A DNA stretch of 64,000 nt from an uncultured Nitriliruptoraceae bacterium (GCA_913060655.1 CAJXTG010000001.1:1-64000), one strand, 5' to 3'; counted from the first letter of the stretch, positions 26,850 through 37,049 are shown. Notes: generated by a model from the letters alone, not told the origin. Numbers and translations: made by a program.

Positions 26850-27308
26850 GTGGCAGCGCTCGAGGCACGGCTCGCCGCGCTCCTGCCGGCCCGCCTCCGC
26901 CCCGACGACACGCCGCAGACGCCGGTGCGCCGGCTGCTGCGCGTCGCCCTCGGGCTGTTCCTCGGCTTCGCCGGCGTGAACCATTTCACCAACGCGGAGG
27001 AGTTCCTCGCCCAGGTCCCGCCCTACCTGCCCGGACCGGAGGTGCTCGTCGCCGTCAGCGGCGTCGTCGAGCTGCTGCTCGCCGCCGGCCTGCTCCTGCT
27101 GCCGCGCTGGCGGGCCGCCGTCGGCCTCGCCGCGCTGCTGTTCCTCGTCGCGGTCACCCCCGGCAACCTCGCGCAGTACACCGAGGCGCGGGACGCGTTC
27201 GGCCTCGACACCGACGCCGCCCGGCTCACCCGGCTGCTGCTCAGCCCGCTGCTGTGGGTGTGGGCGAGTGCGGCCGCCGACCTGTGGCCGCGGCCACGCC
27301 GCCGCTGA
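26850..27308 (+). CDS. DoxX-like small membrane protein
   Basis: 152 residues from a GTG with GGAG upstream. After a basic N-terminus, four hydrophobic segments are visible: VALGLFLGFAGVNHFTNA, LVAVSGVVELLLAAGLLLL, AAVGLAALLFLVAVTPGNLAQY and LLLSPLLWVWASAAADLW. The pattern GxxHF...P...GVxELxxAxGLLL matches the DoxX/DUF417-like quinone-associated family. It is probably an inner-membrane protein of unknown role. It is divergent from the EVE protein, and its stop lies in a hairpin shared with the convergent CBS gene. Confidence 0.75.
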   Translation: MAALEARLAALLPARLRPDDTPQTPVRRLLRVALGLFLGFAGVNHFTNAEEFLAQVPPYLPGPEVLVAVSGVVELLLAAGLLLLPRWRAAVGLAALLFLVAVTPGNLAQYTEARDAFGLDTDAARLTRLLLSPLLWVWASAAADLWPRPRRR

Positions 27309-27322
27309 CCGGCCGGCGGTCA
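27306..27322. terminator. Bidirectional hairpin containing both stop codons of convergent genes
   Basis: TGACCG-GCCGG-CGGTCA: the left arm begins with the TGA stop of the plus-strand DoxX-like gene and the right arm is the complement of the stop of the minus-strand CBS gene. Six base pairs, five-base loop, no T-tract. Confidence 0.45.
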
Positions 27323-27709
27323 GGGCAGCAGGGCCCGCAGCACGTCGCGGACCGACACGACCCCGACGACCGCGCCGTCGCGCGTGATGGTCAGATGCCG
27401 GATCTGCGCGTCGGCCATCACGTGGGCGGCCGTCGCGATCGTCGCGTCCTCGTCGACCCCGACGAGCTCGTCCACGCAGTGGTCGCGCACGCGCTCCTCG
27501 GTCAGGTCGAGCCCGTCGGCGAGCGCGACGATGACGTCCCGCTCGCTGAGCACGCCCCGCGGCCCGTCGGCGTCGGCGACGACGAGCAGGCCGAGCCCGT
27601 CCTCCGCCATCGCCTGCGCCGCCGCGTGCAGCGTCGCCGTCGGCCCGACCGTCGCCACCGCGGGCGACATGAGCAGGCGGACCGGATCGTCACCCTGTGG
27701 TGCGCGCAT
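27320..27709 (-). CDS. Two-CBS-domain protein
   Basis: 129 residues, ATG at 27709 with GGAGGAGG upstream. It is a pair of CBS motifs and nothing else: the first spans about 12-62 (LLMSPAVATVGPTATLHAAAQAMAEDGLGLLVV...GVLSERDVI), the second about 78-127 (VDELVGVDEDATIATAAHVMADAQIRHLTI...GVVSVRDVLRALL). Such stand-alone pairs bind adenine nucleotides (AMP, ATP, NAD or S-adenosylmethionine) and sense energy state. The divergent neighbour encodes a universal stress protein, a common pairing in actinobacterial stress regulons. Confidence 0.92.
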   Translation of the reverse strand: MRAPQGDDPVRLLMSPAVATVGPTATLHAAAQAMAEDGLGLLVVADADGPRGVLSERDVIVALADGLDLTEERVRDHCVDELVGVDEDATIATAAHVMADAQIRHLTITRDGAVVGVVSVRDVLRALLP

Positions 27710-27909
27710 GCGCTCCTCCTCCGTCCAGGACGCCCAGCATCCTCCGCCGCGCCCGCCCCGCCGCAGGGCCGAAGGTCACCAGCCGGGGTGACGCGCGGCC
27801 GAGCGGGGACGGCGCCGCCGTGCCATGCTGGACGGGTGCGGCACACCGCCGCCCGGCGGCACGGCGCCGCCCGCGGTCACCGCCGCGTCCGGACCGGGAG
27901 GAGCACGAC

Positions 27910-28350
27910 ATGGGACGCATCGTGGTGGGCATCGACGCCTCGGAGCCGTCGCTCCGGGCGCTGCGCTGGGCCGTGGACGAGGCGCGCCTGCGCGGCGCCG
28001 ACCTGGAGCTCGTCCACGCGTTCCCCCGGCCCGAGCTGATCGGGATGACGATGGTCGTCACCCTCCCCAGCGACGACGAGCTGCGCGTCGCCTCCGAGCA
28101 GGTCCTCGACGAGGCCGTCACCGCCGTCGGCGGGATCGACGACGTGCCGCTCACCCGGCGGGTCGAGGCCGGCGGGCCGGCGAGCGTGCTCGTCGACGCC
28201 GCCGCCGACGCCGACCTGCTCGTCCTCGGCGCCCGCGGCCTCGGCGGGTTCCGCGGCCTGCTGCTCGGCTCCGTCACCCAGCAGGTCATCGCCCACGCCC
28301 CCTGCCCCGTCGTCGTCCTCACCGCCGACGCGGACGGGCAGGGTGACTGA
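27910..28350 (+). CDS. Universal stress protein (UspA family)
   Basis: 146 residues, ATG at 27910 preceded by GGGAGGAG. One Usp domain: N-terminal strand RIVVGIDASEPSLRALRWAV and the ATP-binding signature GARGLGGFRGLLLGSVTQQVIAHAPCPVVV (the G-2X-G-9X-G-S/T pattern), so it is of the ATP-binding type. It sits 200 bases from the divergent CBS gene and overlaps the next gene by eight bases. Likely induced under stasis or hypoxia by analogy with actinobacterial homologues; no DosR-type box was identified. Confidence 0.93.
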   Translation: MGRIVVGIDASEPSLRALRWAVDEARLRGADLELVHAFPRPELIGMTMVVTLPSDDELRVASEQVLDEAVTAVGGIDDVPLTRRVEAGGPASVLVDAAADADLLVLGARGLGGFRGLLLGSVTQQVIAHAPCPVVVLTADADGQGD

Positions 28351-29059
28351 GGGGCGGCTCGCGCTCGGCGACGGGATCGACGTCGCCGCGACGCTGCACC
28401 GGCCGGAGGGTCCCGCGGGCCCCCGCACGCCGGTGCTGCTGCTGCCCGGCGCCCGCGGCGACCCCGACGCCGCCCACCTCGTCGCCGTCGCCGACGTGCT
28501 CGCCACCGCCGGCCACCCCGTCGTGCGAGCGGCGCTGACGCCACGTCCACCCGGGCAGGGTGTCGTGGGCACGTCCGCACGTGCGGTCGAACGGTGCCGG
28601 CAGGTGCTCGCCGCCGCCCGCACCCACGTCGCCGCGCAGGTCACCGGCGTCGCCGCCGACGCCGGCTGGATCGTCGGCGGCGCGTCCTACGGCGGCCGCG
28701 TCGCGAGCCTCACCGTCGCCGACGCCGGCGGTGCCGCGCTCGGCGTCGTCGGCCTGCTGCTCGTCGCCTACCCGCTGCACCCGCCGGGCCGGCCCGACCG
28801 GCTGCGCGTCGCCCACTTCGGCGGCATCGACGTGCCGGTGCTCATGCTGTCGGGCGACGCCGACCCGTTCCTCACCGAGGAGCTCCTCGCCGCCCACGCC
28901 GGCGACCTCGCCGGCCCGCTCACCCGGCTCGTCGTGCCCGGTGGCGCCCACGACCTGGCGGTCAGCGGACGTCGCGCCCCCGACGGGCGGCGCCGCGACC
29001 CGGCCGCCGCGGTCGCCGAGCAGGCCGACGCGCTCGTCGCCTGGGCCGGGGCACGCTGA
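28343..29059 (+). CDS. Alpha/beta-hydrolase (KANL3/Tex30-like, dienelactone hydrolase-type fold)
   Basis: 238 residues from a GTG that overlaps the universal stress gene by eight bases. A compact alpha/beta-hydrolase without lid: LLLPGARGDPDAAH (oxyanion region), nucleophile elbow GGASYGGR, acid in MLSGDADPFL and His in VPGGAHDLAV, matching the Tex30/KANL3 family of small cytoplasmic hydrolases. Substrate unknown. Coupling to the universal stress gene suggests co-expression under stress. Confidence 0.82.
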   Translation: MTEGRLALGDGIDVAATLHRPEGPAGPRTPVLLLPGARGDPDAAHLVAVADVLATAGHPVVRAALTPRPPGQGVVGTSARAVERCRQVLAAARTHVAAQVTGVAADAGWIVGGASYGGRVASLTVADAGGAALGVVGLLLVAYPLHPPGRPDRLRVAHFGGIDVPVLMLSGDADPFLTEELLAAHAGDLAGPLTRLVVPGGAHDLAVSGRRAPDGRRRDPAAAVAEQADALVAWAGAR

Positions 29060-29088
29060 GCCACCACGGTCGCCGCGCACCCCGCCAC

Positions 29089-29094
29089 TAGGGT
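29089..29094 (+). promoter_or_regulatory. Putative -10 element (TAGGGT) for transketolase
   Basis: TAGGGT occurs 63 bases before the transketolase ATG at 29158 (and 21 bases before an in-frame GTG at 29116) in the 98-base gap after the hydrolase gene. Fits the recurring TANNNT hexamer. Confidence 0.35.
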
Positions 29095-29157
29095 GCTGCC
29101 ACGCCCGTCCGTCCCGTGCCGTCGCCCCACGCACGGCCGTCCGTGAGGCCCCCGCCG

Positions 29158-31230
29158 ATGTCCAGCGCCCCCGTCCCGTCGTCCACCGACGTCCCCCCGG
29201 CGACCCCCGCCGACCCGGCCGACCTGCCGCGCCGTGCGATCGACACGATCCGCACCCTCGCCGTCGACGGCGTGCAGGCGGCGAACTCCGGGCATCCGGG
29301 CATGCCGCTCGGGTGCGCGCCGATGGCGTACCTGCTGTACCGGGAGGTGCTGCGCCACGACCCGGCCCGGCCCGACTGGCCCGGCCGCGACCGCTTCGTC
29401 CTCTCCGCCGGACACGGCTCGATGCTGCTGTACGCGGCGCTGCACCTCGCCGGGTACGACCGGCCCACCCTCGACGACCTGCGCGCGTTCCGCCAGCTCG
29501 GTTCGGTCACCGCCGGGCACCCCGAGCACGACCTGCTCGCCGGCGTCGAGACGACGACGGGGCCGCTCGGGCAGGGGTTCGCCACCGGGGTGGGCATGGC
29601 CATCGCCGCGGAACGCATGGCCGCCGAGCTCGGCGCCGTCGACCCGGACGCCGCGGCCCTCGCCGCGCAGCACGTGTACGCCATCGTGTCCGACGGCGAC
29701 CTGATGGAGGGCGTCGCCAGCGAGGCCGCGTCGCTCGCCGGCCACCTGCGGCTCGGCCGGCTCGTCTACCTCTACGACGACAACCGCATCACCATCGACG
29801 GGGCGACCGACCTCGCGTTCAGCGAGGACGTGCTCGCCCGCTTCGACGCGTACGGCTGGCACACGCAGCGGGTCGCGGACGGCAACGACCTCGACGCGCT
29901 GCGCGCCGCGATCGACGCCGCCCGCGCCGACGACCGGCCGTCGCTCGTCGCGGTGCGCACCACCATCGGGTACGGCTCGCCCGCGAAGGCCGGCACGTCC
30001 GCCTCCCACGGCGCGCCGCTCGGTGACGAGGAGGTCGCCGCGACGAAGACGGCGCTCGGCTGGCCGCACCCCGAGCCGTTCACCGTGCCCGACGACGTCC
30101 GCGCCCACCTCGACGTCCGTGCCGACGGTGCCGCCCGCTCCGCCGACTGGGACGCGCGGCTCGCCGCCTTCCGCGACGCGCACGGGCCGGCCGCCGCCGA
30201 CCTCGCCCGCCGGCTCACCGGTGCCGGGCTGCCCGACGGCTGGCGTGCCGCGCTGCCGACACCGGCGGGAGCGAAGGCGACGCGGGTGCACTCCGGCACC
30301 GTCCTCAACGCGCTCGCCCCGGTGCTGCCCGAGCTGCTCGGCGGCTCCGCCGACCTCGCCGCGTCCAACAACACCGACCTCGCCGGTGGCGGCGACTTCT
30401 CCGCACGCGACCGGCTCGGCCGCAACCTGCGCTTCGGCATCCGCGAGCACGCGATGGCGGCCGCCGCGAACGGCATCGCCCTGCACGGCGGGTTCCTGCC
30501 CTACGTCGCCACGTTCATGGTGTTCACCGACTACCTGCGCCCGTCGCTGCGGCTCGCCGCGCTGATGGGGCAGCGGGTCGTGTACGTCATGACCCACGAC
30601 TCGATCGGGCTGGGGGAGGACGGGCCGACCCACCAGCCCGTCGAGCATCTCGCCGCGCTGCGCGCCATGCCCGGGGTCGAGGTGGTCCGACCCGCCGACG
30701 GTGCGGAGACGGCGCTCGCCTGGCGGCTCGCCGCCGAGAGGTCCGGCCCGACCGTCATCGCGCTGACCCGTCAGGGCGTGCCCGACCTCGCCGAGGCGAC
30801 CGGCGCGCCCGTGCCCGACGACGCCGTCGAGCGGGGCGCGTGGGTCGTGCGCGACCCCGCCGACGGCGCGACCCCGGAGGTCGTGCTCATCGGCACCGGG
30901 TCGGAGGTCGGCGTCTGCCTCGCCGCCGCCGATCAGCTCGCCCGCGACGGCGTCGACGTGCGCGTCGTGTCCATGCCGTCCCCGACCCGGTTCCGCGCTG
31001 CCGATGCGGCGACGCGCGAGGCGGTCCTGCCCGCGGCGGTCCGTGCCCGCGTCGCCGTCGAGGCCGGCGTCGCCCAGGGCTGGGAGGGGATCGTCGGGGA
31101 GCGCGGCGAGGTCGTCGCGATGACCGGGTTCGGCGCGTCCGCACCCGCCGGCGAGCTGTTCGCCCACTTCGGGTTCAGCCCCGGCAACGTCGTGCGCGTC
31201 GCCCGCCGCGTCATGGACCGCGCCCGCTGA
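29158..31230 (+). CDS. tkt: Transketolase
   Basis: 690 residues from the ATG at 29158, preceded by TGAGG; an in-frame GTG at 29116 would add 14 residues. It uses thiamine diphosphate to move two-carbon units in the pentose phosphate pathway. Visible: N-terminal [42 protein letters not shown], the TPP/Mg motif [19 protein letters not shown]...[10 protein letters not shown], the pyrimidine domain ([43 protein letters not shown]) and the C-terminal domain. Length fits. It stands alone; no transaldolase or zwf is adjacent, although transketolase usually neighbours them in actinobacteria. Confidence 0.96.
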   Translation: MSSAPVPSSTDVPPATPADPADLPRRAIDTIRTLAVDGVQAANSGHPGMPLGCAPMAYLLYREVLRHDPARPDWPGRDRFVLSAGHGSMLLYAALHLAGYDRPTLDDLRAFRQLGSVTAGHPEHDLLAGVETTTGPLGQGFATGVGMAIAAERMAAELGAVDPDAAALAAQHVYAIVSDGDLMEGVASEAASLAGHLRLGRLVYLYDDNRITIDGATDLAFSEDVLARFDAYGWHTQRVADGNDLDALRAAIDAARADDRPSLVAVRTTIGYGSPAKAGTSASHGAPLGDEEVAATKTALGWPHPEPFTVPDDVRAHLDVRADGAARSADWDARLAAFRDAHGPAAADLARRLTGAGLPDGWRAALPTPAGAKATRVHSGTVLNALAPVLPELLGGSADLAASNNTDLAGGGDFSARDRLGRNLRFGIREHAMAAAANGIALHGGFLPYVATFMVFTDYLRPSLRLAALMGQRVVYVMTHDSIGLGEDGPTHQPVEHLAALRAMPGVEVVRPADGAETALAWRLAAERSGPTVIALTRQGVPDLAEATGAPVPDDAVERGAWVVRDPADGATPEVVLIGTGSEVGVCLAAADQLARDGVDVRVVSMPSPTRFRAADAATREAVLPAAVRARVAVEAGVAQGWEGIVGERGEVVAMTGFGASAPAGELFAHFGFSPGNVVRVARRVMDRAR

Positions 31231-31237
31231 GGCCGCT

Positions 31238-31263
31238 GCACGGCCGTCCTGCGGCGGCCGTGC
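31238..31263 (+). terminator. Hairpin terminator after transketolase
   Basis: Perfect nine-bp stem (GCACGGCCG at 31238-31246, CGGCCGTGC at 31255-31263) with an eight-base loop, in the 49-base gap between the convergent transketolase and TRIC genes. No T-tract follows. It would work in both directions. Confidence 0.6.
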
Positions 31264-31279
31264 GCCGGTGCGGTGGGTG

Positions 31280-31975
31280 TCAGCCGGCGGTGGTGGCGCG
31301 CCGCCCGTGCGTCGGCCGGGTCGTCAGCCCCAGCCGGAGCGACACCGCCTGGGCGACGAGCACCACCGCGATGCCGACGAACGACGCGGCCTCCGGGCTC
31401 CACCGGGCGACGACGAGGTAGGCGGTCGCCCCCCACACCGCCAGCAGCGCGTTGGGCGCGCCGGCCAGCAGGATGCGCGGCACCTCGTCCTGCAGCACCG
31501 ACACGATCGTGCCCCCACCGACCGCCGACAGGGTGCCGATGACCACCGCCGACACGAACGGCAGGCCGAACGCCGTCGCGTAGGCCGCACCGACCACGGC
31601 GAACAGGCCGAGCGCCAGCGCGTTGAGGTGCACGAACAGGCGGTCGAGGCGGGCGATGATCCGGTCACCGACCCATGCGGAGCCGACCCCGGCGACGACG
31701 GCGGCGAGGAACCACGGGCTGCGCAGCGACTCGGCCGGCAGGTTGCCGATGAGCAGGTCACGGATGAACCCGCCGCCGAGCCCCATCAGCAGCGCGAACG
31801 CGGACACGCCGACGAGGTCCCAGTCGCGCGAGGTGTCCAGCAGCCCGCGCAGCGCCCCGACGATCGCGGCGACGTACACGGTCAGCAGCGCCAGCCACAG
31901 CGGGGTGCTGCCCGCGAGGTCGGGCACGGCCACCGTCGGGACGGCCTCCGCGAGGCGTGCGAGCAGCTCGGACAT
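31280..31975 (-). CDS. TRIC cation channel family protein (UPF0126/YadS-like)
   Basis: 231 residues, ATG at 31975. Seven hydrophobic helices form two repeats. Repeat one has the GGG-x-x-RD motif intact (LGGGFIRDLLIGNLP); repeat two reads VGGGTIVSVLQDEVP, so the usual Arg-Asp after the glycines is replaced. Prokaryotic TRIC channels are trimeric potassium/sodium channels of the inner membrane. There is no Shine-Dalgarno sequence, and a TAGGCT box ends six bases before the ATG, so the transcript is probably leaderless. Confidence 0.85.
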   Translation of the reverse strand: MSELLARLAEAVPTVAVPDLAGSTPLWLALLTVYVAAIVGALRGLLDTSRDWDLVGVSAFALLMGLGGGFIRDLLIGNLPAESLRSPWFLAAVVAGVGSAWVGDRIIARLDRLFVHLNALALGLFAVVGAAYATAFGLPFVSAVVIGTLSAVGGGTIVSVLQDEVPRILLAGAPNALLAVWGATAYLVVARWSPEAASFVGIAVVLVAQAVSLRLGLTTRPTHGRRATTAG

Positions 31976-31981
31976 GCCCGG

Positions 31982-31987
31982 AGCCTA
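31982..31987 (-). promoter_or_regulatory. TAGGCT box six bases before the TRIC start (leaderless promoter)
   Basis: On the minus strand the order is TAGGCT-CCGGGC-ATG. With the usual distance from a -10 hexamer to the transcription start, the message would begin at or next to the A of the ATG. Confidence 0.55.
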
Positions 31988-32027
31988 GGGCCGCGTCGGC
32001 ACGCCCGGTCCGGACATCGGCGCCACC

Positions 32028-32033
32028 TAGACT
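32028..32033 (+). promoter_or_regulatory. Putative -10 element (TAGACT) for the NatAB-like operon
   Basis: TAGACT is 88 bases before the ABC ATPase ATG in a 146-base divergent gap that holds no gene. The resulting leader contains alternating GACCGTCG and GCTGACCG stretches. Confidence 0.3.
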
Positions 32034-32121
32034 GCCGCCGCACCGTGACGACCGCGCCGACCGTCGTGCTGACCGCCGCGCTGCCCGTCGCGCTGACCGT
32101 CGTGCACCGAACGGGGACCCG

Positions 32122-33030
32122 ATGCTCGAGCTCGACGGGCTGACCCGCCGCTACGGCACGTTGACGGCGCTCGACGGGCTCACGTTCACCGTCCGTCCCG
32201 GCCAGCTGTTCGGGTTCGTCGGGTCCAACGGGGCGGGCAAGACCACGGCGATGCGCATCGTGATGGGCATCGACGACGCGGACGCCGGCGAGGTCCGCTT
32301 CGCCGGCGCGACCCTCGGCCCCGGCCGGCGGGAACGCTTCGGGTACATGCCGGAGGAGCGGGGCCTGTACCCCAAGGTCCCCGCCCGGCGGCAGCTCACC
32401 TACCTCGGAAGGCTGCACGGCATGTCGCGGGCCGCCGCGGCCGCCGCGGCCGACGAGCTCCTCGAACGGCTCGGGCTCGCCGGACGCGGCGGCGACCCGG
32501 TCGAGAAGCTGTCGCTGGGCAACCAGCAGCGCGTCCAGCTCGCCGCCGCCCTCATCCACGCGCCCGACCTGCTCGTCCTCGACGAGCCGTTCAGCGGGCT
32601 CGACCCGATCGGCGTCGACGCGCTCGCCGGCATCCTCACCGAACGGGCGGCCGCCGGCACCCCCGTGCTGTTCTCCTCCCACCAGCTCGACCTCGTCGAA
32701 CGGCTGTGCGACGCCGTCGCGATCATCGACGCCGGCCGGCTCGTCGCCGACGGCAGCGTCGACGTGCTGCGCACCGGTGCGGGTGGGCCCGTCGTCCGCA
32801 TCGAGCTCGGGGACGTCGCCCCTGCAGCGTTCGACCCGGCGGCGCTCGCCGGCGTCGTCGCCGTGACCGTGCCGGCCCCCGGGGTGTGGCACGTCGAGCT
32901 CGCCGCCGACGCCGGCACCGCCGTCGAGGACGCGCTGCTCGACCTCGCCCGCAGCCGCGGGCACGTGCACCACTACGGCCGCTGGCGTCCCACGCTCACC
33001 GAGCGGTACCGGGAGGTCGTCGCCGGATGA
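32122..33030 (+). CDS. ABC exporter ATP-binding protein (NatA-like)
   Basis: 302 residues, ATG at 32122 with only a weak GGGGA upstream. ABC domain: Walker A GSNGAGKT (about 34-41, with Ser in place of the usual Pro), Q-loop region GYMPEERGLYP, signature LSLGNQQRVQLAAAL, Walker B LLVLDEPFSGLDP, switch SSHQ. The C-terminal 80 residues form the DUF4162-like domain of this subfamily. The GYMPEERGLYPK sequence is characteristic of NatA-type ATPases that pair with ABC-2 permeases. The permease overlaps by four bases. Sodium or drug export is possible; substrate not evident. Confidence 0.92.
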   Translation: MLELDGLTRRYGTLTALDGLTFTVRPGQLFGFVGSNGAGKTTAMRIVMGIDDADAGEVRFAGATLGPGRRERFGYMPEERGLYPKVPARRQLTYLGRLHGMSRAAAAAAADELLERLGLAGRGGDPVEKLSLGNQQRVQLAAALIHAPDLLVLDEPFSGLDPIGVDALAGILTERAAAGTPVLFSSHQLDLVERLCDAVAIIDAGRLVADGSVDVLRTGAGGPVVRIELGDVAPAAFDPAALAGVVAVTVPAPGVWHVELAADAGTAVEDALLDLARSRGHVHHYGRWRPTLTERYREVVAG

Positions 33031-34214
33031 GGACGATGCTGCGGCACGTCGGGCTCGTCGCCGCCCGCGAGTTCACCGAACGGGGACGCAGCCGTGCGTT
33101 CCTGATCTCCAACGCGTTCATCCTCGTCGTCATCGTCGCGGCCGTGCTCGTCCCCGTCCTCCTCGGCGGTGGTGACGACGGGCCGCACCGGCTCGGGGTC
33201 GTGGGGGACGCCGCCGCGGACACCGCCGCTGCGGCCGTCGCGGACCCCGGCGTCGCCCTCACCGTCGTCACGGTCGCCGACCGGGACGCCGCCGAGGCCG
33301 CCCTCGCCGCCGGGACGCTCGACTCCGTCCTCGTCGACAGCGGCGTGCTGCTCGTCGCCGACGCGCCGCCCACGGAGGTCCGCACCGTCCTCTCCCGCGC
33401 CGCCACGTCGACCGCCCTGCGCCGGCTCCTCGCCGACGCCGGCGTGCCCCCCGCCGACGCGGCCGGCGTGCTCGCCCCCCTGCGCGTCGAGACGGTCGGC
33501 CAGCCCGACGGCGCAGGGGTTGACCTCGCCACGCCCACGTTCGTGCTTGCGTTCGTCGCCGCGTTCCTGCTCTACGGGCTGCTCGCGCTCCTCGGCCAGT
33601 GGGTCGCCCAGGGGATCGTGGAGGAGAAGCAGTCCCGCATCGTCGAGGTGCTGCTCAGCGCGCTGCGCCCCGGCGAGCTGCTCGTCGGCAAGGTCCTCGG
33701 CCTCGGTGCGCTCGGGCTGCTGCAGCTGGGCCTCATCGCCGGCGCGGCCCTCGGTGCGAGCGGCGCGCTGTCCGGCGTCGACCTGCCCGCCGGCGGCGGC
33801 CGCATCATCGCCGTCGTGCTCGCCTGGTTCCTCCCCGGCTACCTGCTGTACGCGCTGCTGTTCGCCCTCACCGCCGCGACCGTGTCACGCGTCGAGGACC
33901 TGTCGTCCGCGTCGCTGCTGCCGATCGCGGTGCTCGTCGGGTCGCTGCTGCTCGCCCAGACGACGCTCGGGGATCCGACGTCGACGCTCGCGACCGTCGT
34001 CGCCTACGTGCCGTTCGTCGCACCGATCGTGCAGCCGGGGCTCGTCGCGGCCGGGGTCGTCGGCTGGCCGCAGACGCTCGCGTCGCTCGCGATCGCCGTC
34101 GCGACGCTCGCGCTGCTCGTCCCGCTCACCGCCCGCGTCTACCGCGGCGGGGTGCTCCGCACCGCGAAGGTCAGCGTGCGCGAGGCCCTGCGCTCGGGCC
34201 GCGCCGCCCGCTGA
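33027..34214 (+). CDS. ABC-2 type transporter permease (NatB-like)
   Basis: 395 residues, ATG overlapping the ATPase stop, GGGAGG upstream. Topology: one N-terminal membrane helix (about 25-45), an extracytoplasmic domain of about 130 residues (LGVVGDAAAD...), then five or six helices from about 170 to 370. The coupling segment QGIVEEKQSRIVEVLLSALRPGELLVGKVLGLG is the hallmark of NatB/YhaP permeases. The C-terminus ends RVYRGGVLRTAKVSVREALRSGR. It forms the channel partner of the ATPase just upstream. Confidence 0.92.
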   Translation: MRTMLRHVGLVAAREFTERGRSRAFLISNAFILVVIVAAVLVPVLLGGGDDGPHRLGVVGDAAADTAAAAVADPGVALTVVTVADRDAAEAALAAGTLDSVLVDSGVLLVADAPPTEVRTVLSRAATSTALRRLLADAGVPPADAAGVLAPLRVETVGQPDGAGVDLATPTFVLAFVAAFLLYGLLALLGQWVAQGIVEEKQSRIVEVLLSALRPGELLVGKVLGLGALGLLQLGLIAGAALGASGALSGVDLPAGGGRIIAVVLAWFLPGYLLYALLFALTAATVSRVEDLSSASLLPIAVLVGSLLLAQTTLGDPTSTLATVVAYVPFVAPIVQPGLVAAGVVGWPQTLASLAIAVATLALLVPLTARVYRGGVLRTAKVSVREALRSGRAAR

Positions 34215-34223
34215 GGTCCGGCG

Positions 34224-34229
34224 TAGGCT
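34224..34229 (+). promoter_or_regulatory. Putative -10 element (TAGGCT) for malic enzyme
   Basis: TAGGCT occurs 56 bases before the malic enzyme ATG in the 71-base gap after the NatB-like gene. Same hexamer as at 51266 and 59314. Confidence 0.4.
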
Positions 34230-34285
34230 CCCACGACGCGCGGGCCGTGGCGAGGGGTGCGGCCGGGGGCGCGGCGGGGTGCACC

Positions 34286-35794
<1,509 letters not shown>

Positions 35795-35804
35795 GCCCGC
35801 CCGC

Positions 35805-36335
35805 TCAGCCCGGCCAGGCGACCGTCGCCTCGGGGCCCGGCCAGCGCGCCTGCGCCTCGGCGAGGATGCGCATCGCGGCGTCACGTCCCTGCCAGCCGCG
35901 CACCTCGACGAACTTGCGTTCGAGGTCCTTGTACGTGGCGAAGAAGTGCGAGATCTCCTCGAGGAGATGGTCGGGCACGTCGGCGAGCGTGTGCAGGTCG
36001 CGCCAGCGCGGGTCGTGGTGCGCGACCGTCAGCAGCTTCTCGTCGGGCCCCTTGTCGTCGGACATGTCGAGCATGCCCAGCACCCGGGCACTGATGGTGC
36101 AGCCGGGGAACGTCGGCTCACCGAGGATGACCAGCGCGTCGAGATGGTCACCGTCGAGCGCGAGGGTCTCGGGGATGAACCCGTAGTCGCCGGGGTAGCG
36201 CACCGCGCTGAACAGCATGCGGTCGAGGGTGAACGTGCGGCGGGCGAAGTCCCACTCGTACTTGTTGCGCGAGCCCATCGGGACCTCGACGAACACCTCG
36301 ACCGTCGGGTCGTCCTGCGTGTCCTGCGCGTGCAT
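35805..36335 (-). CDS. ppa: Inorganic pyrophosphatase (family I)
   Basis: 176 residues, ATG at 36335 preceded by GAGGAG. It hydrolyses pyrophosphate to drive biosynthesis. Family I residues are present: Lys in SRNKYEWD, Arg in TLDRML, Tyr in YPGDYGFIPE, the three Asp of the signature DGDHLDAL, the Asp pair in DMSDDKGPDEK, and Tyr-Lys in FATYKDLE. One oddity: the signature's fourth position is normally Pro or Glu (DGDPLD) but here is His. The metal ligands are intact, so activity is expected. A small membrane protein gene lies 17 bases upstream. Confidence 0.95.
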   Translation of the reverse strand: MHAQDTQDDPTVEVFVEVPMGSRNKYEWDFARRTFTLDRMLFSAVRYPGDYGFIPETLALDGDHLDALVILGEPTFPGCTISARVLGMLDMSDDKGPDEKLLTVAHHDPRWRDLHTLADVPDHLLEEISHFFATYKDLERKFVEVRGWQGRDAAMRILAEAQARWPGPEATVAWPG

Positions 36336-36352
36336 GGCGGACTCCTCGCCGC

Positions 36353-36970
36353 TCAACGGCGCTTCCGCCCGCGGGGTCGCGGCGGCCGCGGCCCGTCCGA
36401 CGCCGGACGCTCCTGCGCCGGTCCCGACGTCCCCTCCGCCGCGTCGTCGGGAGCGGCACCGCCGGGCAGGCGCGAGCGGCGGCGCGGACGGGCGTCCGGC
36501 TCGTCGCCGGCGGCCGGCGCGGGGGAGGTGCGGCGACGGCCGGCGACGACCGTGAGGTTCGCGAGCTCCGCCCGGCGTGCGCGCGTCCACCACCAGGCGG
36601 CCATCATCCCCAGCAGCAGCGCACCCCAGCCGGCGAGCAGCGCCCCCTCGACCCAGCCGATCGGCGTGACGAGGACCTGCACGACGGCGATGACGGGGCC
36701 GAGCAGCCACGCCCGGGACCAGAACCGCTGCTGCCGGCGGGCGACGCCGACGGCGAGCTCCGCGTCCTTGCGCCGGCCCATCGCCTCACCGCGGTTCACC
36801 GCCCGCACGATCGCGCGCCGCTGCGCACGGTCGAGCTGCGCGAAGCGGTCGTTGAGACGCCGCGCGTCCTCCTTCGTGAAGCGCACGCGCGGCGGCACGT
36901 CACCGGAGCGTGCCGCACGCGCCGGCAGCAGCCGGCGCAGCAGCCCCCGAGGTCCGGTCGTGTCCGCCAC
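36353..36970 (-). CDS. Hypothetical two-helix membrane protein with basic tail
   Basis: 205 residues from a GTG at 36970 with GAGGAGG upstream. I do not recognise a family. The N-terminal 80 residues are charged and basic (RVRFTKEDARRLNDRFAQLDRAQRRAIVRAVNRGEAMGRR). Two adjacent hydrophobic segments follow (AWLLGPVIAVVQVLVTPIGW and GALLAGWGALLLGMMAAWWW), then a cytoplasmic-looking disordered Arg/Pro/Gly tail of about 70 residues. It precedes ppa by 17 bases and is probably co-transcribed. TAGCGT and TACGCT hexamers overlap in the upstream gap (36993-36999), one for each divergent gene. Confidence 0.7.
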   Translation of the reverse strand: MADTTGPRGLLRRLLPARAARSGDVPPRVRFTKEDARRLNDRFAQLDRAQRRAIVRAVNRGEAMGRRKDAELAVGVARRQQRFWSRAWLLGPVIAVVQVLVTPIGWVEGALLAGWGALLLGMMAAWWWTRARRAELANLTVVAGRRRTSPAPAAGDEPDARPRRRSRLPGGAAPDDAAEGTSGPAQERPASDGPRPPRPRGRKRR

Positions 36971-37049
36971 GGCGCTCCTCCTCGTGTCGCCGTAGCGTAG
37001 GGGGTGCCCACCGCGCAGCCCCGACGACGTCGGCGGGCAGGGAGCCCAC

